From: a bacterium
GTDB taxonomy: Bacteria; Planctomycetota; Planctomycetia; Pirellulales; Pirellulaceae
Assembly (NCBI GenBank): GCA_030430075.1
Contig: JAUIGN010000004.1
Location: 186,001 to 250,000 of the forward strand
Reading direction: 5' to 3'
Length of the DNA stretch: 64,000 nucleotides
Below, piece by piece: positions 40,416 through 50,500 of this stretch (position 1 is the stretch's first letter; every line of letters starts with the position of its first letter). Below the pieces are notes generated by a model, which saw only the letters and a program-made list of their open reading frames with translations, ran no database searches and was not told where the DNA came from. A program made the position numbers and the translations under genes.

Positions 40416-41360
40416 CTACGGTGTACCGGTTTCCGGCGCTGCCGCCGGCGGCCCGACGGGTGCATTGGGCGGTGTCGTTCTCCTTGGTGGCGTGACGCCC
40501 GCGTCAGAGGGTTGCTCCCGGCTCCCCTGCGGTGCGAAGGGGTTGGACCCCGCCGAACCTGCGGCCCCTGCGGTCCGGCCCGTTCTGGAGACACGTCTCC
40601 AACGGAAACCGATGAGCCTGATCGGCAGGACCGCCACGGCGACGGCCGCGCCGTAGGCGAAGCCAAAGAGTGCCCACCGCAACGGCAGTTCCTCGGGCGG
40701 CAAGCCGGTCTCGCCGGCAAGCACGCCTCCGAATGGACACAGCAGGATCACCACCGGGAGGGCGCTGCCGAACGCGCCGGCCGAAGTCTTGACGTGCATC
40801 GTCACGAGGAAAGCGACCAATCCGATGGCCGTAATGCAACCGAAAAATGCAATCGCTTCGCTCAGGTCCAACATTGGCATTTCCATTTGCCGGGCGGCGG
40901 TGATCGCAATGGCGACCGCTGTGGTGCCGGATAAGAGGCCCCAGACGGAGAATTGCCAGCCCGGCAGATCCGCTTCCGCTCTTTTCGTATAGGGAGCGTC
41001 GATCACGAATCCGTACAGCTTGGTGAGCCACAGCGGGAGCATCTGCGAGCCGAAGACGATCGACTGGATCGCGATCCACGGCGCGACGGCATGGATGCCG
41101 TCGGTCGCTCCCGCGCCGACCACGGCCAGGGCGGCAATTGCCGCCGCGGCGACCGCCAGGCGAAGAACCACGTTCCAACGACAGAAGCTGAACCAGGCTG
41201 CCGTCAGCGTGACCTGGCTGAAGGAGATCGCCAGCAGCACCACTCCCGGCAGATCGGGCCAGCTCGCTGCGTTCCGATGGATGTATCCCAGGGCAACCGC
41301 GTCGCCGACGATCAGGCAACTCAAGATGACCAGGCCAATGGCGAGCGGAGGTTTCATCAT
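40416..41360 (-). CDS. Multi-pass membrane protein of unknown function
   Basis: A 314-residue protein starting at the ATG at 41360; the frame is open upstream to 41546 but that part overlaps the aroE region and is not membrane-like. About seven to eight hydrophobic segments are visible, for example 'AIGLVILSCLIVGDAVALGYI', 'GVVLLAISFSQVTLTAAWFSF', 'LAVAAAAIAALAVVGAGA', 'GLLSGTTAVAIAITAA', 'AIAFFGCITAIGLVAFLVTM' and 'WALFGFAYGAAVAVAVLPI'. The C-terminal 50 residues are a Pro/Ser/Thr/Arg-rich, probably disordered cytosolic tail. I do not recognise a family. It is convergent with the methyltransferase and divergent from aroE. Confidence 0.65.
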   Translation of the reverse strand: MMKPPLAIGLVILSCLIVGDAVALGYIHRNAASWPDLPGVVLLAISFSQVTLTAAWFSFCRWNVVLRLAVAAAAIAALAVVGAGATDGIHAVAPWIAIQSIVFGSQMLPLWLTKLYGFVIDAPYTKRAEADLPGWQFSVWGLLSGTTAVAIAITAARQMEMPMLDLSEAIAFFGCITAIGLVAFLVTMHVKTSAGAFGSALPVVILLCPFGGVLAGETGLPPEELPLRWALFGFAYGAAVAVAVLPIRLIGFRWRRVSRTGRTAGAAGSAGSNPFAPQGSREQPSDAGVTPPRRTTPPNAPVGPPAAAPETGTP

Positions 41361-41570
41361 GTGAATGCAACCTGGCGGCCAGGGGCGGCAGGTGAGTTGA
41401 GCAGCGTCCACCTGCCACCCGGTTACGATGAGGGGACCGTGGGCGTTGCAAACCGCTCGGCCGTTCTTAAGAATATACCATCCGCCGGCGGCGCAGCGAC
41501 CCGATCCGCAGCTTCGTCGGTCCTGCTCATTCAGGCCCCTCCTCATTCAGGCACGGTACGGAGAATTTGC

Positions 41571-42419
41571 GTGACGGACGAATCGCTGCAGGACATTGTC
41601 TGTTGCATGGGCCAACCCGTCGCGGGAAATCCCACCCAGTTCATGATGGAACATGCTTTCCTGGCAGCGGGCCTGGATTGGCGCTATCTGACGCTGGAGG
41701 TCGGGCCGGACGAGCTGGCTGCCGCGGTGGCAGGTATGCGGGCGATGGGGTTTCGCGGAGGCAATTTTACGATTCCGCACAAGGTGGCCGTGATCAAGCA
41801 CCTTAACGGTCTCAGTGAAGCCGCCGAATTGATGGGGGCGGTCAACTGCATTCACCGCGTCGACGACGGTTTCGAGGGGGAAAACACGGACGGGAAGGGG
41901 TTCGTGCAGTCACTGGTCGAAGTCACCGAGCCGGCGGAGAAGCGCGTCGTGATCTTGGGAGCGGGTGGCGCCGCGCGGGCCATCGCCGTCGAGCTGGGAT
42001 TGTCGGGGGTGGCGCACATCACGGTCGTCAACCGCACCGTCGACCGGGGACAGGACCTGGTCGACCTGTTGAACGACCGAGTCAAGGTGTCGGCCGAACT
42101 GGCGGCCTGGGAAGGCGACTACCGGGTCGAGGAAGGCACCGACATCGTCATCAACGCGACATCGATCGGCTTGGGTGATGCCGCCGCGCGGGTCCCCCTT
42201 GATTACGCCACGCTGTCCAGCGGAATGGTTGCCGCCGATGTCATCTTCAATCCACCGAAAACGGTCTTTCTCAACGAGGCCGAACGCCGCGGTTGCACGA
42301 TCCTGGACGGCCTCGGGATGCTGGTCAACCAGGGCGTGATTAGCTTCAAAATCTGGACCGGCGTCGATCCCGACCCGGCAGTGATGCGCGAGGCACTGGA
42401 AGAATACCTGGAACTCTAA
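41571..42419 (+). CDS. aroE: Shikimate-dehydrogenase-family protein
   Basis: A 282-residue NADP-dependent dehydrogenase; shikimate dehydrogenase reduces 3-dehydroshikimate in aromatic amino acid synthesis. The start is a GTG at 41571 with GGAG 8 bases upstream. 'RGGNFTIPHKVAVI' has the catalytic Lys71, 'VNCIHRVDDGFEGENTDGKGF' has Asn92 and Asp107, 'VVILGAGGAARAIAVEL' is the nucleotide loop and 'VVNRTVDRGQDL' the NADP phosphate-binding NRT. The shikimate-binding S-x-S motif, expected near residues 20-24, reads G-N-P-T-Q instead. So this may be a paralogue with a different substrate. It may share a transcript with the following aminotransferase (192 bases away). Confidence 0.85.
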   Translation: MTDESLQDIVCCMGQPVAGNPTQFMMEHAFLAAGLDWRYLTLEVGPDELAAAVAGMRAMGFRGGNFTIPHKVAVIKHLNGLSEAAELMGAVNCIHRVDDGFEGENTDGKGFVQSLVEVTEPAEKRVVILGAGGAARAIAVELGLSGVAHITVVNRTVDRGQDLVDLLNDRVKVSAELAAWEGDYRVEEGTDIVINATSIGLGDAAARVPLDYATLSSGMVAADVIFNPPKTVFLNEAERRGCTILDGLGMLVNQGVISFKIWTGVDPDPAVMREALEEYLEL

Positions 42420-42611
42420 CGAAGAATCGCTCGATGAATTCCTGTTGTCTTTCGCTTTGCAAGGCGCGCGTGGCCGGGCTGCGTTCGCCGAGCGCAAGAC
42501 GACGATCGTGAACAAGATCTCTCGGACGCCCCGCTGCGTCGGGCTCCCGTGGTACGGCGTGCCGGGGCCGCGCCCCGGGGACCCCGGTCCCCATGGAAAG
42601 ACGGAATCGGC

Positions 42612-43997
42612 ATGACCCACACGAAGAATGGTTCGGCATTTGACCAGATCACCGACGCGCAAACGACCGAAGAGCAGTTCTTGCGGAAGATCTTCGTTCG
42701 CGCCCAGATGTCCGAATTTGTGCGCGATCCGCTGATCATGGCGAGGGCAGAGGGTGTTCATTACTGGGACGTTGCCGGCAAGCAATACCTGGATGGCCTG
42801 TCCGGGATCTACGTGGTCAGCGTGGGGCACGGGAATCGTCGCGTACTGGATGCGGTCCGGCAGCAGATGGAGACGTTGGCGTTTTCTCCGGCAATGCACG
42901 GTTCCAACCCGCAGGCGGTCAAGCTGGCCAACCGGCTCGCCGACCTCGCACCGGGCGACCTGGGTGCCGTCAAGCTGCTCTCCGGAGGTTCCGAAGCAAC
43001 CGAAGCCGCCATCAAGATGGCCCGCCAATACCATCGAATTGCCGGAGCTCCGACCAAGTTCAAGATCATCTCGCGCTACCAGTCGTGGCACGGATCGACG
43101 ATGGGGTCGCTCTCGGCAGGTGGGCTGGCCGCCCGACGGGCCGTCAACGAACCGCTGGCCCCCGGGTTCATCCATGTGTTTCCTCCAACCTGCTATCGCT
43201 GCCCCTTTGGCAAGTCGTATCCCGACTGCGAACTGACCTGCGCCAGCTTGATCGGGGACGTCATCGAAATGGAGGATCCCTCGACGGTCGCCGCCGTGAT
43301 GGTCGAACCGATCGGTCATACGGGCGGGATCATCGAGCCGCCGCCGGAGTACCTGCCGGCACTCCGCGAAATCTGCGACCGGCACAACGTGCTGCTGATT
43401 TTTGACGAGATCATCACCGGCATCGGTCGAACCGGCCAGATGTTTGCCGCCGAGACGTTCGACGTCGTTCCCGATCTGCTCTGCCTGGGTAAGGGAATCA
43501 GTGGCGGCTTCGCGCCGCTGGCGGCCCTCCTCTGTCGCCAGCACATCGCCGATGCCTTCTGGGGAGACCCGGCAGAGAACCCCGGCTTTGTGGAGGGGCA
43601 TACCTTCGAAGGGAATCCTTTGGCCTCCGCCGCCGGGCTCGCCGTGCTGGACGAAATCGCAGAACGTGATCTGTGCGGCAACTCGCGCGCCATGGGTGCG
43701 CGGCTGCGGGAGGGGCTCGAGTCGCTGCGGAGGCATGGTGTGGTTGGCGATCTCCGCGGTAAGGGCCTGATGCAGGGCATCGAGTGGGTTGCCGACCGGG
43801 ATACCCGGCGGCGATTCGACCCGCCAATCGGACTCAAAGTCGGTCGCCGGGCGCTGGAAAAGGGGCTTCTGACTCGGTTCGATCCCCATTGGCTGGCACT
43901 CGGCCCGCCCCTGGTCGTGACTGCCGAGCAGATCGATCAGATGCTCGCCATTCTCGATCAGAGCCTCGCCGAAGTCCTGGCCGAATTGCCGGCGTGA
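42612..43997 (+). CDS. Class III PLP-dependent aminotransferase
   Basis: A 461-residue omega-transaminase-type enzyme. 'YWDVAGKQYLDGLSGIYVVSVGHGNR' is the usual N-terminal region, 'LSGGSEATEAAIKMAR' the phosphate-binding loop, 'RYQSWHGSTMGSLSAGG' the ring-stacking segment, 'LIFDEIITGIGRTG' the Asp contacting the PLP nitrogen, and 'LCLGKGISGG' the Schiff-base Lys294. Four cysteines in 'CYRCPFGKSYPDCELTC' (194, 197, 206, 210) form a small cluster that could bind metal; I recall such a cluster in one subgroup of these enzymes. Donor and acceptor are unknown; omega-amino acids, pyruvate or glutamate are possible. The ATG at 42612 fits the family; upstream extension does not. Confidence 0.9.
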   Translation: MTHTKNGSAFDQITDAQTTEEQFLRKIFVRAQMSEFVRDPLIMARAEGVHYWDVAGKQYLDGLSGIYVVSVGHGNRRVLDAVRQQMETLAFSPAMHGSNPQAVKLANRLADLAPGDLGAVKLLSGGSEATEAAIKMARQYHRIAGAPTKFKIISRYQSWHGSTMGSLSAGGLAARRAVNEPLAPGFIHVFPPTCYRCPFGKSYPDCELTCASLIGDVIEMEDPSTVAAVMVEPIGHTGGIIEPPPEYLPALREICDRHNVLLIFDEIITGIGRTGQMFAAETFDVVPDLLCLGKGISGGFAPLAALLCRQHIADAFWGDPAENPGFVEGHTFEGNPLASAAGLAVLDEIAERDLCGNSRAMGARLREGLESLRRHGVVGDLRGKGLMQGIEWVADRDTRRRFDPPIGLKVGRRALEKGLLTRFDPHWLALGPPLVVTAEQIDQMLAILDQSLAEVLAELPA

Positions 43998-44571
43998 TCC
44001 GACGCGCCATCGAGTACAATCGGTCGGTTCCCGCACGTCTTCGAGCGGTTGCCAGGGGTGGAGGTCAAGCGAGTCCAATTGGAATCGCCCTTGGTGGGGG
44101 TGCCCGCGCTGGGTGACCAATTGTCGAGTAAGTTAGTGGCAATTCTCGAAGTTTTTGGAACTGTTATTCTTTCAACTGCGTCAGTAGAGAGGGTCGCCCC
44201 GTCTCTTGTCGCAGCCAACGTCAAAAGGCCAGGGGATTCACCCGGTCGAGGGGTTCAGTCAGGCATGGCCGTGTCTGCAGCGGGTAGACGGAGTTCCGTC
44301 TGTAACTGTCATTTTGGAAGTCTGGTGGGAAATTGCGAAAATAGGCAAAGTGGAGGGCGTGGATAGCAGTTTTGTTGCAAGCCCTTCTGAACCAACTATA
44401 ATCGCTAGAATCCCCCGAGATTTATGAGTTTACGTAATTTTTGAGCAGTCCTGAAAACGGATTTGGAAGCCACTTTCCACGTCTGGCCGCGCCCGTTGTA
44501 GCGTGAGCTTGCCGGTCGGGTTCCAGCATCCCTCATCCAGGCACCCTTCTCACATTTCTGAGGCTTGGTTC
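43998..44571. other. Leader region of the giant gene
   Basis: 574 bases without a gene, more AT-rich at its end than the surroundings. It holds the promoter at 44375-44402 and a leader of about 165 bases. GAGG at 44560-44563 lies 8 bases before the ATG at 44572. No riboswitch or repeat is recognised. Confidence 0.5.
44375..44402 (+). promoter_or_regulatory. Candidate sigma70-type promoter of the giant gene
   Basis: TTGCAA (44375-44380) and a perfect TATAAT (44397-44402) with a 16-base spacer, 170 bases before the start codon. Perfect TATAAT is rare in this GC-rich window. The implied untranslated leader is long. Confidence 0.55.
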
Positions 44572-47500
44572 ATGTCCAACCGACGTCATTCATCGTCATT
44601 TGCCGCCCGCAGAAAACGTCGCAAGTTAACAACGGACAGAGACCAACAGCGAAGGTTGCTTTTGGAATCGCTGGAGCGCCGCGAATTGCTCGCGGTGGGA
44701 CCGCAACTGATTGGGGTCCAGCCCAACAATGACTCGCTGTTGAGCTTTGACAGCACCAACATTCTCAACGTGACGCCTCAGGAGCTGGTCTTCAAATTTG
44801 ACGAGAACCAGCGGTTTTCGGCGGACGACCTGCGAAACAATCCGGGGCAGATTCAGATCACCCGGGCGAATGGCGACGGCACGTTCGCACCCGCGGCAGA
44901 GTCCTCGGACCTGGCGACCAATGGTGCGGTGGTGGTCGAGTTTTCCGCGGTCCGCTTGGGAACGGGCCAGAATGCGACCGACGAGAATGGTGATCCGCAG
45001 GACGGCATCACGATCAACATCACCAAGACGAATCAGGGGGCTGCGGGCCCGCCCACGGTGACGGTCACCGGGAGCCAGATCTCGGTGCGGTTGAACACGA
45101 ACCCGACGAACCAATCCACGGCCCTTGACCTGGTCAACGCGTTAAACTCGCACCTGGAGGCGAGCTCCCTGATCGAGGCGCGGATTGCCAGCGGCAATCC
45201 CGACACCAATGTGGCCGCCGTTCTGCCGGCGAATTTCCCGCCGATTCGGCTGGAAGGCGCCAACGACCTGGTGATAACACCTGGATACATCGGGCCGGGC
45301 GAGGCACCCAAGGAGAACGAGATCATTGTCCGGTTTGCCGAGGCGCTGCCGGACGACCTGTACCGGATCGATGTCTTCGGCGAGCATCCGCTGTTGGCGT
45401 TGAGAAACACCAACAGCGGTTGTACCTACACGGTCAATGGCCAGGCCACGATCGGCTGCGCGTTCGGTGATCTGACCGAAGACAGTATCGACAACGGGGT
45501 CGATCAAGCGCCGATTTTGTTCGAGCTCGATCTGGCCCCGCAGGTCGTGGCGGTGCAACCTCAGCCGGTCACGCGGGATTCGGTCACCGGCCAGTTGCAG
45601 CAGGCCAGAGACCAGATCATCGTGCATTTCAACGGTGACGAGCTATTCGCGCCCGACATGGTGGTCACCGGCAACCAGTTTGTCGACACGCAGACCATCA
45701 CGATCATCGACACGGACGGGGTTCCCTTCGAGTACGAGTTTGACAGCGACGGCACGCTGCTCAACCCCACGGCGCGGCGGGTTTCGTTTGTGGGCGCCAC
45801 CACCGCTGAAGAGATGGCGCTGCGGCTGGCCGAGGCGATCGACAGCGACCCCAATTCATCGATGACGGCGACGGTTGCCGGGACCCGCGTGACGCTCAAC
45901 GGCGACGCCCAGATCGTTCTGGATCCGGGCATTTCGAGCGTCGAACTGGGCGTCAACGCATTTGTTAACACGGCCCAGAATCCGAATTTCTACAAGCTGT
46001 TTTTCACCCAGGATACGGTGGAGAACACGGATGATCTCGTGTTTACGCCGACGTCGGTCCGCTACGATTCAAGCACGAATACAGCCGAGTTGACGTTTGC
46101 CGCGCCGCTGGACGCGCTGGCCGGTCCCGGCTCCTTTCGCCTGCGTGTGGGCACGGACGAACCGCTGCCGCTGCCCCCGTTGCGTGTCGCACCAACGGTT
46201 TCGACCACCACGGATTTCGATACCGGGGGGCGCGTCATTGTCGAGTTTCAATCGGATGCCGACGTGGCGGACCAGTTTGGCAGCGCCATCCAGATCGTGG
46301 TCACCAACAGCGATCATGGGGGCGTCAGCGACCCGATCGTGATTGTCCGTGACAACATCGTCTCGGTGAACCTGAACACCTACCCGGGCGACGAGAGTAC
46401 GGCGCAGGATCTGGTCGACGCGATCATGAACGATGGCCGCGCGCGGGCGTTGCTCACCTCGGTGCGCGTGATCAACGGAACGGATGGCTCGACGGTCCTC
46501 GGCGGGACGATTACCGAGCGGTTTACGGCCAGGCTGAGAGGGTTGGGTTCGAGCTTCGAGACGGCCACCGATCTGACCCGTGCGTTCGACACCGGGGCGG
46601 TGATCGAGGTCACCGGCGACGGGATGACGATGGTGGATGGCCAGCGGTTTACCATCGCCAACCGGGTAGGGGTTTCGCAGACGTTCGAACTGGATTCCAA
46701 CGCCTCGGTCACCCCGGGAACGTTCCCGGTCACCTTCAATGCGTTCAATACTTCGGACGAGATCGCCACGGCCATTGCCAACGCGATCAACGCCACACCC
46801 AACTTCAACGTCGTGGCCACGGCGATCGGCAGCACCGTCCAGGTATCCGGCGACCAGCGCATCACGCTCGACGGCGCCGTCGCAGGGCTCGAGCTCACCA
46901 CGCAGGGTGTGGTTGTCTCGTCCCGCATCGACCCGCAGTTGTTCAAGCTGGATTTGCCCAGCTCGGAAGACGAGCCCGGCCACCGCCAGATTGACGACGA
47001 TGGGAACAGCGATCAGCACATCGTGGGAGAGGCCAAGGACACGACCACCGGCCTCCGCCAGGTGTCGTACAACTTCCGCAGCGTGTACGGCACGATCCCC
47101 GACATTCAGGGAGGCCAGCAAGACGCCTTCAATGTGATCACGGAGCGTCAAAAAGAACGCATCCGCGAGGTCATGGAGATCCACGGGAAGGCAGCCGGGT
47201 TGCAGTTCGTGGAGACGACGGACGAAAACGATCCGAACGCGTTGATCGTCGCCACGGGCGACCTCCGCGCCTTCGGCGATCCGGCCGTCCAGTCCGCCCC
47301 GGGTGGTCTGCGGTATGCCGTCGGGACCGTCGACGTGAACGAGCCCACGCGGCGTAACGCCATCATCATGGACGTTCGCGAATTGTGGAACGACGAATTC
47401 GGAGCCGTTCGCAACACGGACATTCCGGCCCGCGAAGGCTACTTCCTCAACGCGTTTCAGGCAGTCGGCCGTTTCCTGGGATTGGGCGATACGCTGGAAC

Positions 47501-50500
47501 TGCCCCCGCTGACCGTCATGGGTCAGGATCTCGACCTGCTGTTCGACAACCCCCTGGAACCGGTCTTCCCCGGCGACCATGACATTGTCCATCTGCAACG
47601 CCTCTATCGCCCGGAGAGCAAGGACATCGACCTGTACCGGTTTACGATCGATGTCGCGGCGGGAACGACGGGCGTCTTCACCGCTGAGATTCTGGCGGAA
47701 CGCCTGGGCGATTCCAGCCTGCTCGATTCCGTACTGACCCTCTATCAGGAAGTGACCGACAGTAACGGCCGCGTGATCGGCCGCGACCTGGTGGCACGGA
47801 ATGACGACTACTTCAGCAACGACTCCTACCTGGAACTCGATCTGGGCGCCGGCACCTACTACCTGGGCGTCTCCGCCAGCGGGAATGACGACTACGATCC
47901 GACCATCGAGGATTCCGGATTCGGCGGCACGTCGGACGGCGCCTACGACTTGCGAATGAATTTCAAGCCGGCGGCCGAATTTGGGATCATCGACGCCGAC
48001 AATTTCGATCTGCCGATCTCCAGCTTCGTCGACCCGCAGAACGGGGCCGTGACACGCGCCACGCAACTGGATGGCGACCTGGACGGCCTCCCCGGCGGGA
48101 CACACAACTTCTGGTTCCGAACGGCCAACACGGCTTCCGAACAGCGCGAGCTGCGGATCACCGGTTTAGGGACCGAGTTCGAGAATCGCCAGACGGTTCT
48201 GGTGACCAACGCGCTGGGTGCCACGCGGCAGTTCGAATTCCTGCTGTTCGGCTTCCCGCGGCCCGGCAACATTCCCGTCAACATCAGCACGACCGACACG
48301 CCCGATCAGATCGCTCAGGCCCTGGCGACCGCCATTGATTCGCAGCCCGGCTTTCTCATCGATCAATCCGGCGCCCAGATTCCGGTGACCGTCAACGGCG
48401 ACACCCTGACGCTCTCGCGAGCGCGGTCGGTCGTCTTCTCCGACGAGACGCCGATCGAGAACGTGGGCAAAACGATCTTTGTCGACAAGACGGCGGGTCC
48501 CAACCCGGACGGCTCGATCGATCGACCGTTCTCCGACATTCCGTCGGCCATGGCGAACGCCCTCCCGGGCGACGTCGTGCGGATCGTCGGCAACGACCAG
48601 GACGGCGATCTGACCACGGTCAATGACCGGGAAGCGTACGAAATCGGGTTCAACTCGTTCGGGCAGTCGTTGGGCGACGGCAGCGAGTGGGAGATTCCCC
48701 AGGGCGTGACGGTGATGATCGACGCCGGGGCGGTCTTCAAGCTGGGCCGGGCTCGGATCGGCGTCGGAAGTTCGGCACCGGACGAAGACCTCAGCCGCTC
48801 GGCACTGCAGGTGCTCGGCACGCCGGAGGACAACGTTTACTTTACATCGTTTAACGACCCCGACATCGGCTTCGCCAACTCGATTCAAACGAGCGCGAAC
48901 AAGGGAGACTGGGGCGGGATCACCTTCCAGGAAGATATTGACCGCGAGCTGGGACATTTCCTGGCAGACGAAGAAGGAATCTTCCTGAACCAGGTCAACC
49001 ACGCCCAGATCCTGTACGGCGGCGGACGTGTTCGGATCAACAACACGACGGAAGTCGTCAATCCGATCCAGATCATTGACAGCCGGCCGACGATCTCGTT
49101 CAACACGCTGAGGAACAACGCGGACGCGGCCATCTCCGCCACGCCGAATAGCTTCGAGGAAACCAACTTTCACGCGCCCCGCCACCAGCGGATCGCCTTC
49201 ACGTCGGACTATGCCCGGGTTGGTCCGGACATCAACAACAACATCATCCGAGATAACACGCTCAACGGCCTGGCGATCCTGGTGGAGACGCCGGCCGTGG
49301 ACGACATTCGCAAGCTGGAGATTTCCGGACGGTTTGACGACCGTGACATCGTTCACATCCTGACCGAGAATCTGGAGATCGTCGGGACACCCGGCGGCCC
49401 GCTGGACGAAGCAACGCAACCGGCCGTTGGACTGGTCACGTCCGTGCGCCCCTTCGGCAATCTGCTGGCCGGCAACTACCACTACCGGATCGCCTTCGTC
49501 GACCAGTTCGGCAATGAGGGGCCGTTGTCCGACGCGACGGCCAACGTCAACGTCGCCAGCAACGGGCTCAAGGTCGAACTGCAACAACTGCCGCCCGTTC
49601 CGGCCGGCAGCGGCTTTGTGGCTCGGCACATCTACCGCAGTTCAAGTACCGGCGACGGGCCGTACACGCTGGTCGCCAAGGTCGATCGGGATGCCAGAAC
49701 GTTCGTCGATACGGGGGAACAACGGGGCGGCCTGCTGTTGAGCCCCGCGGTTGCCAATACGACGCTGACCGAACTGCCGGGCGGCAATCTGCCGGCGGGC
49801 AGTTATCGCTACAAAGTGACTTTCGTCGACGCGTTGGGACGCGAGCTTCCGCCCTCCAGCGCCACCAGCTTGAAGACCATTGATGGGGATCCGACGGTCA
49901 ACGGGCTGCCGGGCAACGCCACGATTCGGCTGGATGGGCTACCCCTGCCTGACACGTTCCCCAACGATTTGGACACCGGCGTCGACGACATTGTCGCCCG
50001 GCGCATCTACCGCCGGGATTCCAGCGGAGCCTACCGGCTGTTGATCGAACAGTCCACGGACGCCCAGAATCCGCTCGGCACCACCTTCACGGATGACGGA
50101 ACGAGGTCGCTGGGACGGCGCATCGACGCCAGCCGCCGGGCCCGGCCCGATGCCCGGCTGAGTGTCGATCCGTCGGTGATCGTCAAGCTGGACGGTTCCC
50201 GGATCGAGACCGGTATCGACGCCCAGTTCATCGCCGAAGGCCGCGATGGGCAGGACATTATCTTCACCAGCGTGCTGGACGACCGCTTCGGCGCCGGCGG
50301 TTCATTCGACACCGTCGCCGACCAGAACCTGACGCTGCCGCAGCCGGGCGAGTGGGGTGGGCTGTATTTCGGACACTACGGCAAGGCCAGCATCGATCAT
50401 GCGCGGATCGCCTTTGGCGGCGGTGCGACGCGGACCGAGGGGACGTTCCACTATTTCAACGCCCTGGAAATTCACCAGACCGAAGCCCGGATTGCCAATT

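Noticed and set aside
41910..44120. A 736-codon minus-strand open frame over aroE and the aminotransferase
   Set aside because: It spans two well-supported plus-strand genes and the gap between them and has no family features.
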